From Linepithema humile (Eukaryota; Arthropoda; Insecta; Hymenoptera; Formicidae): a stretch of DNA of 64,000 nt. How positions within the stretch are numbered: the stretch's first letter is position 1; each line of letters starts with the position of its first letter. Below are positions 53,375-64,000 of this stretch, piece by piece. The stretch spans positions 18,967,264 through 19,031,263 of the forward strand of contig NC_090129.1 of the NCBI RefSeq assembly GCF_040581485.1, read 5' to 3'. Under the pieces are notes generated by a model that was given only the letters and a program-made list of their open reading frames with translations, had not been told where the DNA came from and made no database searches. Made by a program: the position numbers and the translations under genes.

Positions 53375-56300
53375 CGAAAAAAGAGACAAATAAAAACACA
53401 CTGTCCCGCACCATTCGTCAATGTATGTAGATCAATACTCCCTGTATCATAGAAACTGATCCTCGCTTTTCTGAAAGTGTCGCGCCCATGTTAATAACTT
53501 GACACGTAAATAATATCATGATTGGCCATCGTGACACCGCGACGACTGTGCATCTTTTTTCTGCGCGACGCCGTAAATATTTAACAAATTTTCTGAATAA
53601 ACTTTCCTTGCCGCACCGGATTTCTCGTTAAAAATCGTTTAGTGAGAAGTGCGAAAGAGCGATAAAAACACGTTTCGAAAGACAATTTTCTAAAACCAAC
53701 ATTTAGTTATTTGCGAGAGTACATTCATCTCTTGCACGTAATCGAAACAAACAGTACCTCTCGCCCAATTACACTACTACGATCCATACTATTCGGGATA
53801 AAAGAACGCGTAACGCTACGTGAGATGAGAGATTAATCGTGTTTAAATCAACTGATGCTTTCTGCGTGATAAATTTACATTCGAAGAATGAAAATTATCT
53901 TCCTTTTTCGCCAATGTATGATATATTTGCAGAGAAACGCCATTCAAACATAAAAAATTCATTTCGCGTAGAATTATCCGAGGTAAACGAAATTTTCATA
54001 ATTACACAACGATTATCAGCGATTATTCCGTGCGGTTTACTAATAGCATCTTATATTTTCCGACAAGCCAGAAATTTTTAACATCACGTTGCAGCAATAG
54101 CGATGGCCACCTTTACGTAATTCCGTTTCCGAGTTTGCAGGTGGCTTAATTTTTGCCGTAACACGTCTGTCGTTGCGCGCGCGCGCTCCGCTCCGGTGCG
54201 TCCCGCGGAGATACGGCACGGATTTTTCTCGTTGCTGATTTTAATAACAGATTGCTACTGGAAGCCGCGGGAAGGGAACACAGGGATGTTAGCGCCGCAG
54301 AGCTCGAGGGACAAGGAGAGAAAGGAGAGAGAGAGAGAGAGAAGGGTCGTGCCTGAGTCACTGCTTATACGTGACTACGGCGTCGGCGACGACACCGCCG
54401 CCGCTGCCCCTTTTACCACCTCCGATATAACACCCCCGTGCCGCATTCTCTGCAATGTTTCGCCGTTACATTCCCTCCAAATGCGATACCTATACCCCGC
54501 CTACACGAACGACGGACACGTTCGAATAAATTAAAACGATTCTTTCCGTGACCTGCAGCCTCATTTCGTCCGGTTCCGCCCGTCCGGGAAGCATCTTTGG
54601 CGACGTTAAAGCCGATAAATAAAATTAGCACGACCTGTGACGAATCGCTACCAATTTCTAAGTACACTCGCGTATGAATGGTTCACCGCGTTGTTTAGTA
54701 GGTACATAAATCAAGCCGTTTATCACGCCGGTAAATCGCAAATCAAACATATAATGACAAACGACCGTCGCTTTGTAAAGTATGTGTATAAATAAAGAGG
54801 TATTTATGTAAAGTCAATTATATGTAATAAATTGTATATAAACGCGTTTGTAACAACTCGGAAACAATGCGAAATAGATCGCATGTTAATATATTAATGT
54901 AAACCTGTTTTTATTGTTCTCCAATGCTGGATTCGTCCTTAAAAGGTATGCATCATATATTAAAAAAGTTGCGCTCCGCACGAATAAAACTGAATATTTG
55001 CACAATTGCACTCGTGTATCTCTAATATGTTATTGAATTGAAAAAATAAAGTATGTCAAATAAAAACAGGCAAATAAAACTGCAAATTAAATTTTTTTTA
55101 ATATCGCTTTAGCTTACGCGCATGTCTAATAATTCTTCCGCGTACGCTCAATTAGGCTTATTTGGCTACGTTGTTACCGAATTTTAGTGAAAGTTGTGAG
55201 GCTGAACGTTTCTAGAACTTTGCTCAAAAATTCTAGTTTACACATTCGCGTTTCTTAATGGAAATTTATGCAGAACGCGCTACGCGTAATTTCGGCTTTC
55301 TCCCCTTCATCAACAAGTCCGTTTGTCCGAGTCGGAAACGGCGACGTTATCATCCTAAATTCGTGCTAACTAATGAGAGTCGAAAATTATATTCTTCAAC
55401 GGGATGTTATTTTGCTAGAAGTGATATTCTTTGACGAAACACGCACAGTGTTTCACATTCTTGAAAATTAAAGCGCACGTAAAAATAAGCCCCGCGTAAT
55501 TATCATGAGATTAATTAATACCAAAGTTGTACCGGAAAGAAGTTAAGTAGAAATGTTTATATGATAAATATTTATATATACATATATGTAAATATGTATA
55601 TAAATATTCCTTTAGCAAAGAATAATAAAGTCAAGATTAAAAACCAAAATGTCTAAATTGCAGATATTGCCGAGCATAAAAATTAAAATATCAACAATGT
55701 TTATCGAACATATGTGTCATAATTTTGTGATTTTAGAATTATAATGCGTGTAATAAAATATCTAAATATAAACATATATCAACACTTGCTGAATATTAAT
55801 AATTGTACCAACGATACAGTGTTTGCTTTTTGTCAACTGTATTAATGGCTGCAGCAAGGGAGTCCAATTGTATTTACTGAAATTACATTTGCCGATAAAC
55901 AAATGCGTCGTCATAAATGCGACGCTGCAATCGCATTGGTGCTACGCGTTCGAGGATGAAAATATTTTACGAGACGTTTGCAGGCATGACGACAGTATGT
56001 TTGACGATACATGTATAATTATCGCGCTACAATATCGCCACGTACGTCACGTTGTCGACGCGCCAAGTTACGAGAGCTGAAACAGCGGCGACAGCAGACA
56101 GGATGCGAGATCGGGAGGTGAGAAGAGTATACAACAGTTTTTCAGGCCGTAAACTTGTAATGTCATCAGGCCGAGGGTCGCCCAAGGTAGGATGGTTGTA
56201 ATCTGTCTGACCATTTAATTAATCTCCGCTTGAACGCGTAAAAACGCGCCAAGTGTTACGCTGATCTTTCAGTTGCAACCTGCGCGTTTTTTTTCTGAGG

Positions 56301-58694
56301 ATGTGTCATCATAGTCATTTAATATGTCAAAGCATTATTTAACAATTATGAATTCTTCGCTAGCTAAGCACAAACTGTAATACATATCTCAACAAAATTA
56401 AAAGATTACTTATTGTCAGAATCGTCGATGAAAATAACAAATTTCAAATTTATAAAATTTCGCCAGAAATACTCGTAAAACAATTTCCAAAAAAGCATTT
56501 TAAAGCTTGAAAACTTAACTTTTAAACTCCGCAAAGGTTTTTCCCAACGACGTATGAAAGCTGCGTCTTTAACCTTTTGAATGCTCGTCTGAAAATCGTT
56601 GTACGGCCATTTCTAAAAAAGTTAGACGAATATGTATTTCGTCATCTTTGTCAACGATTTCAAGTTGTCTTTCAATTTGGTGGAAAAGTGTACTTGGAGT
56701 ATGAAATTCTTTTACTCTTGTACTAAAATAGTTATATCGAAGTTTATACTTCTTACAGCGTTCTCTGTACATCGGTAGCGAATCTAGTCCTGCGGCTATT
56801 TAAAAAAGCTTTATATTGCGAGTGAATCGTCAAAATATACTTGGCAAAATATTCACCTAGCAGATACGACCGATTTCTGGTTACCGCTAACATTTATGTC
56901 GATGTTATTGACCAGGGAATATTCCGCAGCGATATGCAAACAAGTTATAATATGAAATGGCCACGGGTCAATGAGAGAGCCAATACGAAAAGTGTTTCTT
57001 CTAAATGAATGCGAATCGAAATGGGATATTGGACAAAAATATATATCGGTCAATCGCGATGGAAACTATATATTATATCGAACGACAAACGCCACGTGAT
57101 GTTTATAGTGTATTTGGAGATTTTGCGAATGCTAACCATTAATCTTTAACAACAATCGTCGAAACAAATCTGTTTAAATGTATGTGTGTAATGAGAAATT
57201 AATTATCCTAATACACAATACATTGCACGGTATAGACTTAGTAATTAAACAGAATAATTACCCTGATGATACAGATTGATCACTGTATTCATTTTGTTAG
57301 AGAAATATTCGTTTCGATAAAGGGGAAAGTGGTATTACCCCTATTTTATTATTAACATTCTGCGTTTATATAAATCGGTGAATATATGCGCTGCGATACA
57401 GTAATCTGCGGGGAGTTTAATTAAAAATTAAAGATAGAGATAAGAGTTTTCATGCAGAATTATGAAAATTATCTCAAAAATAATTCGCTGGTAAAATAGG
57501 ACTCCACGAAATACAGCAGTGAATGTTTCAAAATAATAATAAACACTTATGCGTACAAAAAAAAAAAGATAAAACGTGTAATTGCATCGCTTTCAGTATT
57601 TCGTTTATACAAATTAATTCTCGGTTGTTACCTCGAACTTTTTTGCCAAAGTGCAACGCATCTAGAAGTAAACATTCGCTGCGAAATGCAGTGCGCCGTA
57701 ACAATGGCACTGTCAATTTCTCACGCAACTTCTCGTTGTCGGCGATAGTTAGACATATCGCGGACAAAACAATTGCATTACTCGATCGTAATTAGACTTC
57801 AAAAGAGTCCGAGGTAATACTCGTTGACAAAAGGCTTTTGCGGTCGCAAATAGAATTAAAGGCCACGTAAAAGAATAATCCGCGGCATATCCGCGTCGAG
57901 CAGCGTCGGCAAATATATTCGTCTCTTTCGAATAACGTTTCATCCGAGAATCATAATTACGACGTATATTTCTAGTGCGGCTAAATTAATTAGTTTCGGT
58001 TTAAACTATATAGAGAAATCGTCATTTTGTTTTCTCATCCTGTTTTCGCAGGATCTCTCGCGTGCAGCTTTCGAATTGGTTTGGATCTTAACATAGAAAC
58101 TCGAAGGAGCCGTCTTAAGAATACGAAGATTATGTTTTGCATAAGCTCCGACAAACTTCCGCTTCCCTCGCTCTACACTATCTCTTTGTAGTCGACTTAA
58201 AAGGCGGATGCAATTTTACTTTACGGATAATTAATAATTAAATATCACGGCGCTTTCAAAGGTAGCGCAATACGGCACGAAGATCGTCCCTCCTTCATTG
58301 GATATCGCGATGCCCGTTTCTCACTCATACATATTTTTAACGATCCAGTTAAAAATAGTCGAAGCTCCGTGTGTGTTTCGTGTCTCTGCCGACTCAAAAT
58401 CCGTAAAATTCTTTACAGTTACGCGACGCGAGGCAAAGAACAACAACGCGCAAAGGGCGATCCCATTCGATATGCACCAGCAAGTGCGCCCTACCGGATG
58501 CGGAAATGAGAAGCAAAACGTGTGTCGCAGTGAGGGAGCACGTCATAGAAGAGCTACGAGGAGAAGAGAGGCACGTGCCCTCGGTATTTAGGTGGAGCAG
58601 TAACGTAACAATAGGCAAGTACAGGGGTGGAAACGGTAATGGTGTGTCGCGGTTCGCCCGAGCTTACTTTTATGTCTCACCGGGGAACCGCCGT

Positions 58695-58728
58695 TTCTCT
58701 CTATCCCTCTCTCTTTCTCTCTCTCTCG
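58695..58728. repeat. CT-rich microsatellite
   Basis: Interrupted (CT)n at the start of a pyrimidine-rich block reaching about 58880. Confidence 0.93.
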
Positions 58729-59459
58729 TCCTTCGCCCTCTACATCCCCTTCACGCGCTCACTCACACATGATCGTGACTTTCAACGCCCCTTCCGCCAT
58801 CTCTCCCTCTCCTCGTCGTCGTCTTTCACTCTGTTTCTATCTCTGTCCCCTTCCCGCCTCTCCCTCGCCACTCGCTCTAATTCACGCTTATTTTAGCGCA
58901 GCGGGAGCCAGCCTAGAGGCAAGAGAGAGGTGAGAGACTCGGTAAAGCCCGCTTTGTCGCCGGTTTCCTTTCTATGTTATTAAATTGTATGTTGTTGAAC
59001 CTCTTTCCGAGCGGAGTGCATAGTACTGAGCATAGTGCGACGCCACTTAGAGGCTACCTTACAGATGTAGCGACCTATATACCTTATTTGTCGGCAGGTA
59101 TCTTTACTCCCGCGAGAAATCTGGTTTGCCGAAATCCGGTTATGCGATTTTTTTCAGGAGGGTTTTTTGTCAATACAAAATAACGTTTGAATAAATGTAA
59201 CGCTGCGACTATGACGCATCGAGGCGTACGATAAATCTCTCCATTGCAAGTTCCACTTTCAATCGATGTTTGTTTATTTCGGTGTAACAAATTTTAGACG
59301 CGAAAACAAAACTATTAATAAAAAAATCTCACCATAAATTTGGAAAGAGCTTCTTACCTACTTTCATAGCATCATAATATTTTCTCGCCAATTGTGAAAA
59401 AATTGCATGTCGATCGTCGGTAAATTATTCGATCAAAGTTGAACATAAAATGTACTTAC

Positions 59460-59588
59460 AATCGACCGATACTTTAATCTGCTTGCTGACTGTCGGTGGT
59501 ATGCCATTGCTGGCGATGCATAAATATGCACCCATGTCTAATCTCGAGATCCGCGACATCTCTAATGTCTCGCCTTCCCATTCTGCCA
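59460..59588 (-). CDS. DIP/lachesin-like IgSF protein, exon for second half of Ig domain 2
   Basis: This exon follows a 172-base intron. The acceptor is gtgatttcag and the donor is GTAAGT after the base T. It is 129 bases, phase 1-1, and begins with the last two bases of a Val codon. It encodes AEWEGETLEMSRISRLDMGA followed by YLCIASNGIPPTVSKQIKVS and VD. The DMGAYLC motif (D-x-G-x-Y-x-C) carries the second cysteine of Ig2 (residue 77), which should pair with Cys26 of the previous exon. ISRLDMGAYLCIASNGIPP is a highly characteristic DIP/lachesin block. Splitting an Ig domain over two exons at this point is common in the family. Every base of the predicted frame is open and it joins in phase to both neighbours, so the call is strong. 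Confidence 0.95.
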
Positions 59589-59760
59589 CTGAAATCACAA
59601 TTGTCTTGTTAAAATTATAGGTCAATCGATTGAAATTAATTATTTCTCATTTTCTCTGATTTCTCTTTTTCCATTTAATTGAGTTTTATTTTTATATTTA
59701 AAAATGATCAAATATCCTTTGTCTATATAAATTTTCATTGTTAAATTCTGTCATACGTAC

Positions 59761-59919
59761 CGGACAAAGTTTTGTTGATCGAGATCTTCGAACCGTCATC
59801 TCTTTTCCAACGAATGTTAGGCGTTGGACTTCCGGTCGCTTTGCAGGTGAGACTCACGTTGGCGCCCTCGCGAACAATCGCGTCTGACGAACTTTGCGAA
59901 TCGTCAATGTTCGGTGGCA
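59761..59919 (-). CDS. DIP/lachesin-like IgSF protein, exon for first half of Ig domain 2
   Basis: This is the first exon of the gene visible in the window. It opens after a ttgttacag acceptor with two bases of a split Val codon and ends with G before a GTACGT donor, so it is phase 1-1 and 159 bases long. It encodes 53 residues starting VPPNIDD, then REGANVSLTCKATGSPTPNI, then RWKRDDGSKI. The first Ig cysteine (residue 26 of the visible protein) and the core tryptophan (38) are present. NVS (21-23) and NKT (49-51) are possible N-glycosylation sites. The VPPNID linker, REGANV/SLTCKATGSP and WKRDDG motifs are typical of insect DIPs, the cell-surface partners of Dpr proteins in synaptic pairing, and of lachesin-like proteins. 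The paralogue cannot be fixed; wording is closest, from memory, to the epsilon/zeta/eta/theta/iota group rather than delta. Upstream exons for Ig1 and the signal peptide lie outside the window. Confidence 0.95.
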
Positions 59920-62900
59920 CTGTAACAATAAAAATATGATTGGTTAGCAACATGAAATTAATTTTTTTCAACAAATTATTTCAAATAGCGCATTGTTTGA
60001 ATTTTTATCGTTTTATTGTTTCAAGTCTTTTCAATATCAATCCATTATGAATATTGTATTTAATTCTGTTATTTTTATTTCTCCAATTATCTGGAATTAA
60101 TAAAATTAATACAATTAACGATTCCACGAACGTACAAACACACAAGTCATTAATATATGCAGACAAATGTTGACATATGTAGAAGAACTCAATTCTGCGG
60201 CTGTAAAAAGATCTCCATTGATTAATCTGACAGAGTCGAATACCGGACATGAACAGGGCACAAAAATGGTGTGTAGATAAGACGCGGTGGAAGGAAACCC
60301 CTGTGAAAAACTCGTAATCACTAATGATAAGAAACGCTCTCTCCACTGTAAGAGAAATGCTCCGGAGGACTGCGGACGAAACTGAGAAAGTCTTGTCCCG
60401 CCGCAGCACGAGAACGGAAAGAAAAGAGCAGACTATGCTTCCGCTGTGTGGGATCTCAAGAGTTCCACGCTATTTTGCATACCCTTGACAGATTCTTCCG
60501 TTCATTCTCTCCGCGCCGCGCCGCGCCGCTCTCCTTCGGCAATTACTAAACCGGCTTAACATCGAGATGAAACGGAATCCCACGTTAACGTAATAACCGA
60601 TTAAAAATCACGCCGATGCGGCTCTTCTGCGAGGGGAGAGCAGTTCAATCAGAATCGAATTGAAAATTTTTATCGTGAATTACTTCATAAAATAATTTGC
60701 ATTTGCAAAAGAGCCTGTAATTACACTCGTGAATCCGGCGGGATTTTGTTTTGACAAACTGTCAATATTTCGTTAATCATTCTTAAATGTCATAACTTTA
60801 TGGTTTACTAAATATTTATTACAACAAATAGTATTACGTTGTTGAAAGAGAAAAATCGATACGTACAGATATGTCACAGAGTCGATACACGCGATACAGA
60901 CAAAATATAGACAGCATATTTGTTCAGTAAATTTCTCAAAATACCAAAATACGTTTCTTCGTAAAATAACGGACATAAAAATTTTTAAAAGTTTTGTAAA
61001 AATTTGTTGTGTAAAGTGTATGTAATACGTGTAAAAAATATATAAAATGTATTAAAAAAAAGATAAAATGTATGAATCATAACCATAGTTCACATATAAC
61101 GAGCAGCGCATAATAACTTTATTTAATTGTGCCGTGACAGTGATATCATAGCGTATTTCACATTTGTGTATATTGAGCACGTCGTCACTGCTCTTGAATT
61201 AAACGGCTAACCGCGCGTATGCGCGCGCGCGAGAGAGGCGTATAATTCAATTATATTGTCGCGGTGACGAATAATATTAGTATATGGACATACGTCGTCT
61301 GCAACGTCGACACTGATCAAACCTGGGAATGCAAGTTGCCAGATTGACTGACACGCTTAAATGGACAGATATCGCATCGCTTATATGAGACTATGACATA
61401 CCAGACAAACTATTTCTCTGCTTCGTAATATTTAGTAATTAATTAACTTGTGACAATCAATGTATTAATAGCATATTAACTAACAAAGAATATTGCGGTA
61501 ATTAGATTGTGATACAAAAATGTCACGTACATTGTTTGCCATTGTTTCGATTTTCATACGGAACAGTATATTGACTTACTTGAGTATCTAATTAACTTTA
61601 ATTTACTTAATTAATTTTCCGCAAATTGGTGATAATCACTTCATTTTAATAAACTGTTAGCAATTTCTGCGATATTATACAAATTAACACAATGTGCTAC
61701 ATCCCTCTTAAATAAATGGAGCAAATTCGGCGCTCTTTGATCCACAAAAGGTCGAAGAAACTAAAATGACCTAGAATTGAAATTAAAAAATCTTATAAAA
61801 AGAGATCAGAGGAAACTTTTCTTTGTTGAGACTTGAAGCGTGCCAACCATAAGAACAGAAGGAACGGGACTACATAAAAAAGAAGTTAAGACTGCTTTAA
61901 ATATAAGTATAAACTAAAATAAATTCATATACATACTATTAATATTCATTGCTAACGGATATTAAAATAATAATATCCATTTTGAGCGTTTAATAAATTT
62001 GACATGAAAAGGAATTCATTTTATATATTCACGTACAAAACCTCGGTGGAAGATTTAATTTCTCCAAATTATTCACGTCTCGCAACCTCTAATGGTCAAA
62101 TGTTTAAAACAGCAGATTATTACCTATTTTTAAGTTCAATTAGGTTCTTCAGTTATTCAGATTCTAATCAATTCAAGCAATTTATAAAGTATTCTAAAAG
62201 AAATTAAAAGTTATCACGACGGACAATTTCTGAATGTATGATATAAAAAGAGATATCTTATATATTATATAAATTGTGCAATTTTGTAAATGAAGGTAGC
62301 GTAATTGAATGGTGGCTTTGCTTCAACCTATGCTCGGTAATGAAAATTAACTCGAGTAGAAATATTGCAATTTTCAAGATATTCACATAACTACATACGT
62401 GATTTTTTGCGATATTGTGTTTTTCGCGCGTTCCTCTGTGTATAAAAATAAAATTATTCCGTCCAATATAATTTGCATTATTATTACAACAGCAGAGATG
62501 GTGAAATAGAACAACATAATTTTTAACGCGTCGAATATATAATTTCTCTCCCCAACGGAATTCACCGTTGCATACTTTGTGTGCAATTACGCGGCGATTG
62601 TTAATTGTAAAAATCATTTGGATATACCACGATTCAAATTACTCCGCCTGATCTTACATCAAGAGTAACTAGAAGAAAATCCGCCTTTTTGTCCGTCAAC
62701 AGCCGCGCGATCACCGCGTTACAAGGGAACGCAGCCAATCCTATGAATTACCGCAGGTGTCCGCCGATATCCTGCATTAATGCTAATGCGGGGTGTTACC
62801 GAATTGTTGAACAAGGGCAGATTGAACGCGCGCGCGGGGGACGGGTTTGCCCTCACCTACCTACCCGCCGTTCTGCACGCCGTTATACTGCAGCCGCGTA

Positions 62901-64000
62901 ACGGTCTGTTGATGCATTATTCAAGCGCAAACGCCGCCTCTGCCGCGCGCGTGTTGCCGCGCTGTTGTGCGTTAACTTGTCCTAAACTCCGGCAGCACAA
63001 CGTTCGAGAGACGTCGGGGAAGAGATCGCTCAACGATGCTCACCGGTCGAAGCGGAGTCTTGGGGGATAAACGCGCGGCAGCCATCTCCCGATATTTTTA
63101 TTTTCACGTACACAAAAGTGTTACGTGTGCATCGCGTACATCTAAATATCCAAATATTGACAATTCTAAACAGGACTGCCATTTATTCGCCATATCGAGG
63201 TTGCCGCAGTTTCTTTCAAGTTTTTCCGATAAAAGAGAAAATTTTCGCTTTTTTCCGATAAAATAGAAAAAACACTTGGACTTTTTATTGTTTTCACAAA
63301 AGTGATGGATCTAATCGGTGATAGGCTATTTTTGCAATATTTTTAATGTGTCAAATTAGGAGCGACAACAATTTTAAAGATAAATATGGGAATCCAGGGA
63401 TTGTAAAATAGTTTCTTTTTGCGAAAGAGAAAACTGTACAAACAGTATAAACATGTATAAACAGAATGTTGTGTCATTATAGTGATTCTAAGCTTGTTTG
63501 GTTTCGGCAGGACGTCACAATTAATTCAAAAGAGGGAACATACACCGAGATAATTATTGAATTCCGTCATGAACGAAGTCGTTGTAAACTGTGGATTGCT
63601 AATTACAGCGTATCCTTAGGGAATCTAACGTCAAGCTTATATCATATCCTATAATACAGAATATGAGATGCCTCTTGACAGATACGCTTATGCTAATAAC
63701 AAAGACGCTTCCTTCGAGAAGAATACATCGTATATAAATTCACGCGCAGGATCCATTTGCAATCAACAAATGATTTTTTTTTCTTGTAAAAAAGTAATCG
63801 CGTATTGTCTTGTGAAAAATAATCCAATATTGTCATTATGCTTGCTTTAACTACCATCAAATGTAAAAAAATGTTTTAGATAAAAGTTATCAGTTAAAAA
63901 AAAAAAATATATGAAAACAAGACAAAAGTTATATATTATTTTATTTCCAAAAATATAAAAAAAATAAAAAGGATGATCCAACAACACTGCTTGTTTGTTT
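59920..64000 (-). other. Partial intron upstream of the Ig domain 2 exons
   Basis: No Ig1-type exon (expected to encode a tryptophan core and a W-Y-M-C-Q-like strand and to end in phase 1) was found up to the window edge, so this is most simply the 3' part of an intron. A CGCCG-type short tandem repeat occurs near 60515-60532, and a GC-richer, CpG-rich patch occurs at about 62700-63080. The rest is AT-rich. Confidence 0.7.

Larger units (their letters stand above)
29993..59459 (-). other. Giant intron between Ig domains 2 and 3 (29.5 kb)
   Basis: Nearly half the window is this one intron. I saw no nested gene: the longest open frame (52086-52718, minus, 210 codons) is low in complexity with no known domain. 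Contents include simple repeats (31566-31583, 34009-34026, 40288-40330, 43792-43816, 49207-49244, 53360-53374), a duplicated motif at 41455-41517, direct-repeat pairs at about 47.6/48.3 kb and 49.5/50.1 kb, and many AT-rich stretches. Long introns in neuronal IgSF genes often carry enhancers, but none can be proven from sequence alone. Confidence 0.82.
4010..64000 (-). other. Partial gene span: DIP/lachesin-like immunoglobulin cell-adhesion protein
   Basis: Eight coding exons (159, 129, 218, 76, 57, 84, 93 and 71 bases; 887 in all) join in order from high to low coordinate into 295 codons plus stop with no internal stop. Visible introns are 172, 29467, 772, 14823, 192, 6884 and 2713 bases. 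Domain order is Ig2, Ig3, stalk, hydrophobic tail. DIPs bind Dpr proteins on opposing neurons through Ig1 and take part in synaptic partner choice and cell survival; Ig1 and the signal peptide are missing, so ligand specificity cannot be read here. Automated annotations often name such genes lachesin or lachesin-like. Other exons, alternative ends and the promoter may lie outside the window or be undetected. Confidence 0.9.

Noticed and set aside
56569..56772. Small charged open frame, considered as a transposase fragment
   Set aside because: No mariner, piggyBac or reverse-transcriptase motif is present and no terminal repeats flank it.
60000..64000. Search for the Ig domain 1 exons of the gene
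   Set aside because: No minus-strand segment with the expected tryptophan and cysteine strands plus a phase-1 donor was found, so Ig1 is taken to be beyond the window.
1..64000. tRNA, rRNA, CRISPR array, bacterial-type operon or horizontally acquired gene
   Set aside because: No convincing tRNA B-box with cloverleaf, no regularly spaced repeats and no intact unfamiliar reading frame was seen by eye; a covariance-model scan would be needed to exclude small RNAs fully.

Overview
The window looks like insect nuclear DNA and most resembles a hymenopteran such as an ant. It is AT-rich overall, CpG dinucleotides are plentiful and not depleted, GA/CT, TG and TA microsatellites and long G or T homopolymers are scattered throughout, and coding density is very low. 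The organism call is an inference from composition and from the gene family present; no species-specific marker was recognised.

One gene can be supported. It is on the minus strand, and I could assemble eight coding exons spread over almost 56 kb (59919 down to 4010). They join with GT...AG splice sites and matching codon phases into one open frame of 295 residues ending at a stop codon. The product is the C-terminal part of an immunoglobulin-superfamily cell-surface protein of the Dpr-interacting protein (DIP)/lachesin-like family: Ig domain 2 (exons 59761-59919 and 59460-59588), Ig domain 3 (29775-29992 and 28927-29002), a Ser/Thr/Pro-rich then charged stalk (14047-14103, 13771-13854, 6794-6886), and a short hydrophobic C-terminal tail that looks like a GPI-anchor signal (4010-4080). 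The signal peptide and Ig domain 1, which carries Dpr-binding specificity in this family, are not here and must lie beyond position 64000. The gene is therefore 5'-truncated by the window edge.

Layout from low to high coordinate: 1-4009, presumed 3' UTR and downstream DNA; 4010-14103, the tail and stalk exons with introns of 2.7 kb, 6.9 kb and 192 bp; 14104-28926, a 14.8-kb intron; 28927-29992, the Ig3 exons; 29993-59459, a 29.5-kb intron; 59460-59919, the Ig2 exons; 59920-64000, the start of another long intron. The three stalk exons are each a multiple of three and flanked by phase-1 introns, so any of them could be skipped without breaking the frame.

No RNA gene, CRISPR array, operon or recognisable transposon protein was found, and none of the many short open frames elsewhere resembles a protein I know. 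The most notable non-coding signals are a diverged direct repeat at about 47.6 and 48.3 kb, a second weaker repeat pair at 49.5 and 50.1 kb, a 37-bp-period duplicated motif at 41.46 kb, a perfect 18-bp palindrome at 10732-10749, and kilobase-scale polypurine/polypyrimidine strand switches. I did not find a convincing new biological system; this is mainly the intronic landscape of a neuronal-type adhesion gene.
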